A stretch of 64,000 nt of DNA from Sporobacter sp942492735 (GTDB lineage: Bacteria; Bacillota; Clostridia; Oscillospirales; Oscillospiraceae): positions 248,001-312,000 of the forward strand of contig OW818648.1 of assembly GCA_942492735.1 (NCBI GenBank), read 5' to 3'. The notes under the pieces were generated by a model. It did no database searches. It was not told where the DNA came from and saw only the letters and a list, made by a program, of their open reading frames with translations. The translations under genes were made by a program, and so were the position numbers. Shown piece after piece: positions 7,036 through 14,273 of this stretch (positions within the stretch are counted from its first letter, which is position 1; the number at the start of each line of letters is the position of its first letter).

Positions 7036-8430
7036 ATGGCATCAATCACCGAAAGAAACGGAAAGTACTTCATAATGGTCAGTACAGGGTACGATTCCAC
7101 AGGCAAGCAAATTCGAAAAACCATGACGTACAAACCCGAGCCAGGCATGACCCAAAAACAAATCGAAAAGACTGTCAATGAGCATACAGTTATGTTTGAG
7201 AAAAAAGTTCTGTCGGGTCAGGTTCTGGACGGTGGCGTCACCTTTGCCGATTTTTCAGAGCGCTGGATGCGGGACTATGCGGAGCCAAATCTCGCGCCGA
7301 AAACTCTGTCCAGGTACAAAGCAATGCTGAAGCGCATCTTGCCAGAGATCGGCCACATCAAACTAGATAAACTGCAGCCACACCACATCGTCGAGCTCAA
7401 CTCCAATCTGAGCGGAGACACGAATCGAAGGGGTATCGCATTTATTGCAACACAAGCCTTCTTCGATGATTTCGAAAAAAACGGTTGGACGAGAGAGTGG
7501 CTCTCCCAAGAAACCGGAAAACACATCAATACAATATATAATATCTTCAATAAAATACCGGTAGCCGAGCCCACCGCACAAAATGTGTGTGATGTGCTCG
7601 GCTACAAATTTGATAAGGCTTTTGAGCCGTCGAAACCATTACAGGGCATTACAAATAAGACTATCGCTCACCATTACCGACTCGTCAGTACAATTTTATC
7701 TCAAGCGGTATACTGGCAAGTAATACCTTCAAACCCCGCAACCCGAGTGAAGGCCCCGAAGGTTAACAGAGTCGAGGCGAAATTCCTCGATGAAAAACAA
7801 GCCTTCGAACTGCTCCAAATTCTCGAAGGCGAGTCGATGATGCACCGAACAATGATAAAGCTTTTTATATACAGTGGGTTCAGGCGTGGTGAGCTCTGCG
7901 GTCTGGAGTGGAAGGATGTTGATTTTGAGAATAATATGATTTCCGTCCGGCGGTCTTCACAGTACGTCCCCGGAAAAGGGATATTCACAAAGGATACAAA
8001 AACAGCATCCTCTGTCAGAACAATCAAACTCCCCTCTCAAGCCTTTGACATTCTCAAAGAGTATAGAAAGTGGCAGCTTGAACAGCGTTTCAAGATGGGC
8101 GATCAATGGGAGGATTACGACCGCATTTTTACAAAGTCTGACGGCTCCCCTTTACATCCCGACAGTGTAACGCAGTATTTCAGCCACTTAATCTCAAAAA
8201 CCGATTTGCCTGCAATATCAATTCATTCCCTGAGGCATACGAATATTACACTGCAAATAGCAGCCGGTGTTCCTTTGAGAACAGTGTCATATCGGGCCGG
8301 CCACGCGCAAACCTCTACAACAGCGAATATTTACAGCCATGCGATTAAAACAGCTGATGAGATGGCTGCCGATGTACTTCAAGATATTCTAACACCGGCT
8401 ACGAATAGTCGGAGTAGGAATGTCGTTTAA
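7036..8430 (+). CDS. Tyrosine site-specific integrase with an inserted XRE-like HTH segment
   Basis: 464 residues from ATG 7036 behind AGAAGGAGG. An arm-binding N-terminus (about 1-60, SITERNGKYFIMVSTGYDST) is followed by a SAM-like core-binding domain (FADFSERWM, near 75) and the catalytic domain. Catalytic residues are visible: Arg in YSGFRRGELCGLEW near 280, HSLRH near 396-400, the GHAQ His near 421 and Tyr in ANIYSHAI near 430. About residues 145-195 form an insertion in the core-binding domain that reads as a Cro/C1-type HTH (WLSQETGKHINTIYNI, then AQNVCDVLGYKFDKAF). It would recombine the flanking attachment-type sites A and B. No excisionase gene is seen nearby. Confidence 0.92.
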   Translation: MASITERNGKYFIMVSTGYDSTGKQIRKTMTYKPEPGMTQKQIEKTVNEHTVMFEKKVLSGQVLDGGVTFADFSERWMRDYAEPNLAPKTLSRYKAMLKRILPEIGHIKLDKLQPHHIVELNSNLSGDTNRRGIAFIATQAFFDDFEKNGWTREWLSQETGKHINTIYNIFNKIPVAEPTAQNVCDVLGYKFDKAFEPSKPLQGITNKTIAHHYRLVSTILSQAVYWQVIPSNPATRVKAPKVNRVEAKFLDEKQAFELLQILEGESMMHRTMIKLFIYSGFRRGELCGLEWKDVDFENNMISVRRSSQYVPGKGIFTKDTKTASSVRTIKLPSQAFDILKEYRKWQLEQRFKMGDQWEDYDRIFTKSDGSPLHPDSVTQYFSHLISKTDLPAISIHSLRHTNITLQIAAGVPLRTVSYRAGHAQTSTTANIYSHAIKTADEMAADVLQDILTPATNSRSRNVV

Positions 8431-8443
8431 AGCCTTACCGAAC

Positions 8444-8490
8444 AACGCCTGTAGGAAGAACAACAATTCTTTCTACAGGCGTTTTCTTTT
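8444..8490 (+). terminator. Terminator of the integrase gene
   Basis: Arms AACGCCTGTAG (8444-8454) and CTACAGGCGTT (8473-8483) are followed by TTCTTTTT. It lies 14 bases after the integrase stop. Confidence 0.85.
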
Positions 8491-8504
8491 TGGGTCAAAT
8501 TCCC

Positions 8505-8665
8505 ACCTACAAGCTGATGTTTATCTGATGTTTATTGCAGTAAAAAGCCGCTATAAATCGTCAGAGGTAGCGTCAAACCCCTACCCCAAAAACCTTGAAT
8601 TATCAAAGAATATTAGAGATTATCTCAGTTCATACTAATTAAATATGATACCTCATAACCCGAAG
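8505..8665. repeat. Attachment-type site B: paired arm repeats plus core
   Basis: ACCTACAAGC, then TGATGTTTATC (8515-8525) and TGATGTTTATT (8526-8536), then the core CTCATAACCCGAAG at 8652-8665, again 137 bases after the first arm base. It is the partner of site A at a distance of 1,785 bp, with the integrase gene between them. Immediately beyond it, on the minus strand, comes a truncated nitroreductase fragment and then the catabolic operon, so the core marks a sharp junction in gene content. Confidence 0.65.
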
Positions 8666-8771
8666 TCAAAATCAAGCAAGCGATAGTTGGACATCCTTCC
8701 AGAATAGCGATTTGCTTCTTAATTCCGGATCCCGTTTCATGTTCGAAAAAACGAGTCGAGGAAACTATGTA

Positions 8772-8886
8772 TCAGGAGCCGAACCCCAATGCGGTTGCCG
8801 CGAGTGACATGTTTTGTACAACGATCTCGCCATCCTGATCGGCAAACATATAGTCATGCGGCGCTGATAAACGATTATGGCGGTGC
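8772..8886 (-). pseudogene. Truncated nitroreductase-family remnant
   Basis: A minus-strand frame ending in a TGA at 8772-8774 reads SAPHDYMFADQDGEIVVQ and then NMSLAATALGFGS. Nitroreductases carry a D.G.A.QNM.LAA.ALGLGS helix at the flavin dimer interface, and the match is good. It has no start, stops where the family would go on to a CW(I/L)G motif, and abuts the stop of the cupin gene at 8889. It is a leftover of a gene cut at the junction beside site B. Confidence 0.5.
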
Positions 8887-8888
8887 AT

Positions 8889-10229
8889 TTATCCTTGCAG
8901 GTAATCTTCGGGTTTTGGGAAGCACGCACCGCAAATGATGCAGCGCTTCTTTTCGTTGAATTTGCAGAAACGCACGTTATCACCCATATAGGTGTATGTT
9001 CGCGACCTTGCAAACGGCCTTTTGTCAAGCTCTTCCGAAGCGATTTCCGGTTTATTATCGTCCGGTACGAGATTGATCGTTCCCCACGTGCCGGACAAAA
9101 ATCCCACATGGAACAGGATCGGCTTATTCATGTTGCGGAACAGAATCGGGCAGTGCCAGACGTTTGCCGGGATACGTACAACCGTCGGTTTTGTGATTAT
9201 CCTGCTCTCCATATGATCGGGGTCATCTCCAAAGAACATCTCAATCTCGCAGTCGAAATCGAAAATGTTCATCGGGTCGGCGCCCATGAAGTAAATATAC
9301 TCCTCAGCGCCCTGATGGATATGAGGGTTTTCCATGTTGTTCGGTGCCGTGAAAACCTGCCAGTTGATGTGGTATGTTGCATCCTCCATATAAATCTCGC
9401 CGCGGAAGTAAGCCTGAGGCGATGGGCACCAGGCACCCCAGTGCGTCTCTTCTTTCGGCATGGCGAGCACACACTTGGCGAGCTCGGGCGTGATCGGAGG
9501 CTTTTCGGCTTTCAGTTTCGTAGCGTCCGAATATGGTTTTGTCGTATACCCTGGCATCCTGACGCAGTCGGGGCCCATCGGTGCCTTTGAGGGGTCGTAT
9601 GCGCCGGTGTCCGTATAGGATAGAACGCCGTCCTCGTTGATAACTGTCCATTTCACATATGAATACGGCAGGTCCGTCCGCTCGTCGGGGTGCGAGAAGC
9701 AATAACCGCAGTAACTGCAGTTTTTATGGGAATTGAGGACGCAAATGCTCGTTTCGTCGCCCATGTAGAGATACTGCCGCTCGCCGTCCTTCCGTTCGAC
9801 ATACTTAATGAGACCCGACTTGCCCGAAAGCACAACGGCCTGGAACAGCAAAGGCTTATCGATACGCACAAAGTTCAGCGGGCTGTGCCACCAGCTTTTC
9901 GGGATCTTAATAATCGTCGGCTCCGTGATGACGATCTTTTCCATGGTCTCCAGCGTCTTTCCAAGATAGAAATGCACTTCCGCGTCCCACGACGAAAACA
10001 CATCGGGCAGCTTCGCGCCGAGAAATACGAGATACTCATCCTCTCTGTGGAAGTGCGGCTCGCGCTCCACAAGAACCGGGGCCTTGAACACCTGGAAGCC
10101 GACGTTCATCGCGGCGCCGGGCATATCCTTTTCGCCGCGGAAATAGGCTTGCGGCGAATGACACCAGTCGCCCCAGTGCGTTTCCTGGGGCACAAACTCA
10201 TAAAATAGCTTTTCATACTTTTCCTGCAT
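8889..10229 (-). CDS. Two-domain cupin protein with CxxC pairs (last gene of the catabolic operon)
   Basis: 446 residues from ATG 10229 behind GGAGAG; an upstream TTG lies before that site and is not used. Two homologous cupin domains (about 1-170 and 255-400) each have the family metal ligands: PHFHREDEYLVFLG with a later WWHSPL, and PHIHQGAEEYIYFMG with NVWHCPI. After each comes a Cys-rich knuckle, CSYCGYC near 185 and CIICGAC near 435, possibly a metal site. Substrate and reaction are unknown; cupins of this size can be dioxygenases, isomerases or lyases, and in an anaerobe a non-oxidative role is more likely. A paralogue is encoded at 14274-15539 in the same operon. Confidence 0.8.
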   Translation of the reverse strand: MQEKYEKLFYEFVPQETHWGDWCHSPQAYFRGEKDMPGAAMNVGFQVFKAPVLVEREPHFHREDEYLVFLGAKLPDVFSSWDAEVHFYLGKTLETMEKIVITEPTIIKIPKSWWHSPLNFVRIDKPLLFQAVVLSGKSGLIKYVERKDGERQYLYMGDETSICVLNSHKNCSYCGYCFSHPDERTDLPYSYVKWTVINEDGVLSYTDTGAYDPSKAPMGPDCVRMPGYTTKPYSDATKLKAEKPPITPELAKCVLAMPKEETHWGAWCPSPQAYFRGEIYMEDATYHINWQVFTAPNNMENPHIHQGAEEYIYFMGADPMNIFDFDCEIEMFFGDDPDHMESRIITKPTVVRIPANVWHCPILFRNMNKPILFHVGFLSGTWGTINLVPDDNKPEIASEELDKRPFARSRTYTYMGDNVRFCKFNEKKRCIICGACFPKPEDYLQG

Positions 10230-10292
10230 TATTATCTCTCCAGTCAAGGTTATTTTGGTACAAAATTATGGAGACGCGCCGAAACAGCTCCT

Positions 10293-11390
10293 CTAAAATT
10301 TGGATGCTGAGTCAATTGGTATATATGAAGCCCTGAACCCAAGTCCCTCGTAGATATGGCTTCGCCCCGCACTACAGGACCAGCAGAAAACACCGGCAGA
10401 CGAGCCGCTTCCCCAATAACCTCCCCGGTACATGAAGCACTCGGGATCGCCGTTGTTCATATACGCATATTGATGATAATCGTAATACGGGTCGTCGCCG
10501 ACGAGGGCAAGGGCGCAGAGCAGTTCCCGTGCGGCCGGCCCGATCGTTTCGTCGCAAGTAATGAGTGAGATGTCACAGCAACGGCGGATCTGATCGGCCT
10601 GGTTTTTGATTCCGGTCGAAAAACGCCAGCGTCCGTCAAAGAAATCGCTGATATAATCACACTTGACGGAGCCTCTCGTCGTTCCTTTGCCGTCAGGGAC
10701 GATAAGTGCTCCAGTGGCGGCGTCGATGGCGTGCCATGATGCTGAGGCCGGCCCCTGGGAAATTCTGATATCCGCGCCGTCGTTGTCCGGAAGGACCTGC
10801 AGCTCGCCGTAGACGGTCCTGAAGCCGCCGACCCACTCGGACAGGTTCCCGTTGAGATCCCAAATGCCGGCAGCCGTATTATCGTGGCTCCAGGAGAGCG
10901 GGCCGCTGCCTGTCAGCACTCTGTCAAGGCCGCTCTCGACGTTCGATACGCTGATCGCCCGGTTCATGTTCTCTCTTTTATCCTTGCCATGGTCGTTATT
11001 GCCGTATGGCAGATGCCCGTTCCTCTTGCACCAAAGGGCGACGGCGCCCCATTCCTGGATCGTCGTCAGATGCCAGCCCAGTCCCTTGTTGTCGCAATGG
11101 CCGAGAGACTGCTCGATCCCAACGCTGTTGCAGGATATTTCGCCGGGAAGGGAATAGCCCCTGCCGTCTATGTCGGTATTCTGGTATTTGGAGATATAGA
11201 AACCGTCCCGTAGGGCGCCGTTTATCACAAAAGCGGGGTGAACCCTGTCGCTGCCCCCGGCAATCATCTGCTTCATGGTGAATTTCGGGATATAAACCAT
11301 AACCGAAGGTTTCCCGTGGGCGTCATTTATGATCTCGTTGTTCGGGTACATCATTTTAAAAAGAATCGAATTCATGTCTGTTTTCTCCAT
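10293..11390 (-). CDS. Phage/DGR-type C-type-lectin (FGE-sulfatase fold) protein
   Basis: 365 residues from ATG 11390 behind AGAGAGGTG; an ATG at 11420 overlapping the previous stop as TGATG is an alternative. The pattern is that of the formylglycine-generating-enzyme-like fold of phage receptor proteins: GGSDRVHPAF, FYISKYQNTD, GWHLTTIQEWGAVALWC, GSGPLSWSHDNTAAGIWDLN, then GNLSEWVGG, and a C-terminal MYRGGYWGSGSSAGVF with GLGFRASY. The last segment matches the variable region of diversity-generating-retroelement target proteins. The catalytic cysteines of true FGE are not apparent. No reverse transcriptase or template repeat was found. A phage-type binding protein inside a metabolic operon is unusual. 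Confidence 0.75.
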   Translation of the reverse strand: MEKTDMNSILFKMMYPNNEIINDAHGKPSVMVYIPKFTMKQMIAGGSDRVHPAFVINGALRDGFYISKYQNTDIDGRGYSLPGEISCNSVGIEQSLGHCDNKGLGWHLTTIQEWGAVALWCKRNGHLPYGNNDHGKDKRENMNRAISVSNVESGLDRVLTGSGPLSWSHDNTAAGIWDLNGNLSEWVGGFRTVYGELQVLPDNDGADIRISQGPASASWHAIDAATGALIVPDGKGTTRGSVKCDYISDFFDGRWRFSTGIKNQADQIRRCCDISLITCDETIGPAARELLCALALVGDDPYYDYHQYAYMNNGDPECFMYRGGYWGSGSSAGVFCWSCSAGRSHIYEGLGFRASYIPIDSASKF

Positions 11391-11419
11391 GTCGGCACCT
11401 CTCTCTGGCTTTTTTGGCA

Positions 11420-12220
11420 TCAGATATATCTTTCGGTATCAAAAACAGCGGAGGCGCCCGCGTCACAAAATAAAACGACGCCATTTATTCCTTTTGCCTC
11501 GGGCATAACGAGAAAAGCCAGCGCTTGCGCGACGTCGGTTGGATCCATCGCCCTGTTCTGGCCGAAGAGCGCCGGCATAGGATAGTAGAAAGTATCCGCG
11601 TCAGGCGGTATAAAACCTTGCATGAACGTTGTGGCGACCCCCCCGGGCGCGACCGCGTTAATGCTGACACCGTGGGCGGCCCAAGAGGCCGAGACGCGGC
11701 GGATCCTGCGGGCGAGTGCGATTTTTGATGATTGGTACATCACGAGCGGTAATTGAACAGTCTCGTTTTCGCGCAGGCGGAAGTTGTCAACGAGCCTGCT
11801 AATCCGAGCCTCGTCGCCGCAATTGTTAAGAAGTCCGTCAACGTAGTATCTTCCGCGTGTCGCGTAAACAATCGCGCCGGAAACAGTGACGACGCAATTG
11901 CCTTTTTTCATTTTCAGCAGATCGTAGAGCCCCTCCATGACCGCCACAGCGCCGAAATAGTTGACAGAAAGAATGTATGAAAGCTTGAATTTTGGAAGCG
12001 CGCCTATCCCGTGGTTGCAGATAAAGCCGTCTAGTCCGTCGGGGCATCGCTTATGCAATTGCGAGATAACGAACTCCCGGCCTTCGGCATTTCCCAGGTC
12101 GGCATTTATGTCTCCGCCATCTATATCGATGTTTACGACCTCGTGGCCGTGAGCGCGAAGAATTTCAACCGTTTTTTCGCCAATACCTTTTGTACCTCCG
12201 GTAACTGCGTATATACCCAT
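11420..12220 (-). CDS. Short-chain dehydrogenase/reductase, 3-alpha-hydroxysteroid dehydrogenase-like
   Basis: 266 residues from ATG 12220. It has the SDR nucleotide motif TGGTKGIGEKT (residues 7-17), NIDIDGGDINADLG for the cofactor edge, a CNHGIG stretch and VLSVNYFGAVAVMEGLYD typical of the 3-alpha-HSD/carbonyl reductase branch. The catalytic Ser is in TVSGAIVY and the YxxxK is in MYQSSKIAL, and there is a NAVAPGGVATT loop. It is expected to interconvert an alcohol and a ketone on a cyclic substrate with NAD(P)H. It forms a pair with the SnoaL-like gene 19 bases upstream, mirroring the pair at 12605/13416. Confidence 0.85.
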   Translation of the reverse strand: MGIYAVTGGTKGIGEKTVEILRAHGHEVVNIDIDGGDINADLGNAEGREFVISQLHKRCPDGLDGFICNHGIGALPKFKLSYILSVNYFGAVAVMEGLYDLLKMKKGNCVVTVSGAIVYATRGRYYVDGLLNNCGDEARISRLVDNFRLRENETVQLPLVMYQSSKIALARRIRRVSASWAAHGVSINAVAPGGVATTFMQGFIPPDADTFYYPMPALFGQNRAMDPTDVAQALAFLVMPEAKGINGVVLFCDAGASAVFDTERYI

Positions 12221-12239
12221 TGCAATTCTCCTTCCCCAA

Positions 12240-12566
12240 TCAAGCCGGATGTACGACAGCCTTTCTTATGAGTCCGGAACTGTCGTATTCCTCGATGTTC
12301 AAACCTGCATAGATGTAGGGCCCGTTATATGCCTCAAAAAATGTAGCGCGATTTTCGTTTTCAATTAATGCTTCGGCCACCTCAAGCTCTCCGGACATGA
12401 ACTTCAGCTTGAAAAACATTTCCATGCAGGCATTACCGTAAATAAAGCTATTTGGCATATCGTTGAGCGATGGGCAGTAATCAAAAAACGTGCAGTTCTC
12501 TGAAAAACACTTTGCGAGTGTTTCGTAGTCTTTCTCCGTCAACGCCTTTATGACTTTCCCTATCAT
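12240..12566 (-). CDS. SnoaL-like (NTF2-fold) protein
   Basis: 108 residues from ATG 12566 behind GGAGG. A cone-shaped NTF2-like fold is suggested by the helix ALTEKDYETLAKCFSENC, FFDYCPSL, a central FIYGNACMEMFF helix and the terminal beta strands RATFFEAYNGPYIY. Proteins of this superfamily include polyketide cyclases, ketosteroid isomerase and the bile-acid dehydratase BaiE. This one is at the short end, and its reaction is unknown. It is a paralogue of the 13416-13748 product (shared FFDYCP/YLDYCP and a common C-terminal VxHPA/ARPA end). Confidence 0.7.
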   Translation of the reverse strand: MIGKVIKALTEKDYETLAKCFSENCTFFDYCPSLNDMPNSFIYGNACMEMFFKLKFMSGELEVAEALIENENRATFFEAYNGPYIYAGLNIEEYDSSGLIRKAVVHPA

Positions 12567-12604
12567 TTTTACCTCCTTACGAATTAGCGAATTTCCAGTA
12601 TTAA

Positions 12605-13396
12605 TTAATACTTTGTGTTATTAAAAAGAGCTGTCGTTCCACCATCACAATAGATGATGTTGCCAACATTTCCTTTAGCCGCATTGGTTGCCATAAAAGC
12701 AAGGGTTCCGGCAACATCCACTGGCCGCATTAAATCCTCGGCATAATACACAGTTGGCGTAGCTATAGCCATTGTCTGTAAGTTAAATACCTCTTTGTTA
12801 TCTTTCATGCCTGGAATAATGGTAGTATCCACTCCCCCGGGTGCTACAGCATTTAATGCTACGCCACGTGCTGCCCAAGATGGGGCTTTTCTGCGAACCC
12901 AACGAACCAGGCCCATTTTTGAGGAAACATACACGCCAGGGAACCCCGGTTTGTCGGCAACACTGTCTACAAAATCCCCAATTCTCTTTTCATCACCACA
13001 TTGCAGCAGCAAATTATCGACAAAGTACTTGGAGCGTTCTGTAAATCCAATCGAATAAGACACTGTTTGAACGATGTTTCCCTGCTTTTTTTCGACCAAA
13101 TCATACAATCCTTCCATGATTGCCACAGCACCAAAATAGTTTACACTCAGTACATAGGAAGGTTTTTCCCCTTTAACCCCTGCGATACCTGCATTAGATA
13201 TCAGTCCGTCAATTCCATCCGGATATCTGTTATGTATTTCATCAATTATTGTTTTACGCCCTTCTGCGGTACCAAGATCCGCACAAATATCTCCTCGATC
13301 ATAATCGATGTTGAGTACTTCATATCTCTGCGTCTTCAATACTGACGCAGTTGCCGCACCCATTCCTTTTGAGCCGCCAGTTATAACATAGATCAT
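12605..13396 (-). CDS. Short-chain dehydrogenase/reductase, 3-alpha-hydroxysteroid dehydrogenase-like
   Basis: 263 residues from ATG 13396 behind AGGGGGAAAT. SDR motifs are TGGSKGMGAAT (7-17), NIDYDRGDICADLG, SNAGIAG, VLSVNYFGAVAIMEGLYD, the catalytic Ser in TVSYSIGF and the YxxxK in VYVSSKMGL. It is clearly homologous to the 11420-12220 product along its whole length, but its DNA is more AT-rich, so the copies diverged or came from different donors. NAD(P)-dependent oxidation or reduction of a cyclic alcohol/ketone is inferred from the family. Confidence 0.85.
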   Translation of the reverse strand: MIYVITGGSKGMGAATASVLKTQRYEVLNIDYDRGDICADLGTAEGRKTIIDEIHNRYPDGIDGLISNAGIAGVKGEKPSYVLSVNYFGAVAIMEGLYDLVEKKQGNIVQTVSYSIGFTERSKYFVDNLLLQCGDEKRIGDFVDSVADKPGFPGVYVSSKMGLVRWVRRKAPSWAARGVALNAVAPGGVDTTIIPGMKDNKEVFNLQTMAIATPTVYYAEDLMRPVDVAGTLAFMATNAAKGNVGNIIYCDGGTTALFNNTKY

Positions 13397-13415
13397 AAAT
13401 ATTTCCCCCTCGAAA

Positions 13416-13748
13416 TTATGCCGGTCTTGCTACAAACTTAACAACAAGCCCGTTTTCATCTATTTTATCTATTTCGGCAGCAGCATATATGAAAGGTGCA
13501 TCATAGAAACCAAAATAGGTTGCCTTGCGCTCGCTTTCAATTTTGACAGAAGCCACCTCGAAATGGCCATGAACAAATCGATTGCGAAAATACATCTCAA
13601 TCGCTTCACGGCCATATATGTAGTAGCATTCTTTACCTTCGAGGGCAGGACAATAATCCAAATAGACAGCGTCTTTTGAAAAGCATTCCGACAATTCTTT
13701 ATATGTTTTTTCACTTAGTGCCTGCATAATGCGCTCAATCATCATCAT
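13416..13748 (-). CDS. SnoaL-like (NTF2-fold) protein
   Basis: 110 residues; ATG at 13748, with other in-frame ATGs at 13745 and 13742. Helix ALSEKTYKELSECFSKDA, YLDYCPALEGKE, a YYIYGREAIEMYF helix and a C-terminal sheet ending in VVKFVARPA. It is paralogous to the 12240-12566 product and lies 19 bases before the SDR at 13396, so SnoaL plus SDR is a repeated two-gene unit. Its substrate is unknown; isomerase, dehydratase or cyclase are family options. Confidence 0.7.
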   Translation of the reverse strand: MMMIERIMQALSEKTYKELSECFSKDAVYLDYCPALEGKECYYIYGREAIEMYFRNRFVHGHFEVASVKIESERKATYFGFYDAPFIYAAAEIDKIDENGLVVKFVARPA

Positions 13749-13810
13749 ATCGTTCTAATACTCCTAAAAAGCAAATACGAAATTGCAACATGAACAGAAA
13801 TTACCGATAC

Positions 13811-14173
13811 TCAATCTGCGTAGTATTCGTCCCTGAAGTCACCAACAGCGCCCCAGTTAGTAAACTCGGTTATCGTAAGGCAAATATAGTCTTTACTGGT
13901 ACCCAGTATCTCGTGTATGGCATCAAACGCAGCAATCGTGAACGCTCTCTTTTTGTGGTATTCGAATCTAGAAACATACTTCACATCGGCAAAAACCATA
14001 TCCACTTGCTTTTCACCGCCAAAATACATCTTCAGGCCATCGTTAACCTCAACCATAGTCCAGCACGGATCTTTCCCCGGAATTTTGCTCAAGGCCTCGC
14101 CTAATCCGTTTACCAGCTTCTGCTCCATTTCCGGTTCAAGCTTCTTTGTGATACTTAATCTGATGTATGGCAT
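13811..14173 (-). CDS. Tautomerase-superfamily protein with N-terminal proline
   Basis: 120 residues from ATG 14173, chosen because it makes Pro residue 2 (MPYIRLSIT), the catalytic amino-terminal proline of the 4-oxalocrotonate tautomerase/MIF superfamily. A start upstream at 14254 would bury it. The chain is about twice the OCT monomer, with LVNGLGEALSKIPGKDP in the helix and VNDGLKMYFGG after it. It probably isomerises an enol or keto acid intermediate in the pathway. It lies in the operon between the second cupin gene and the SnoaL-like gene. Confidence 0.75.
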   Translation of the reverse strand: MPYIRLSITKKLEPEMEQKLVNGLGEALSKIPGKDPCWTMVEVNDGLKMYFGGEKQVDMVFADVKYVSRFEYHKKRAFTIAAFDAIHEILGTSKDYICLTITEFTNWGAVGDFRDEYYAD

Positions 14174-14273
14174 TAACAGTACCTGCCTTTCTGATATCAT
14201 AATAAAGATATTATAGTCAGAGGTGAAACAGGAACCCATTCGAACCGGTTTCACCTCATATACTGACTATGAT

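Noticed and set aside
8420..8638. Plus-strand frame of 72 codons after the integrase
   Set aside because: It crosses the integrase terminator and the arm repeats of site B.
10293..11390. A complete diversity-generating retroelement
   Set aside because: Only the target-like protein is present; no reverse transcriptase gene or template repeat was found.
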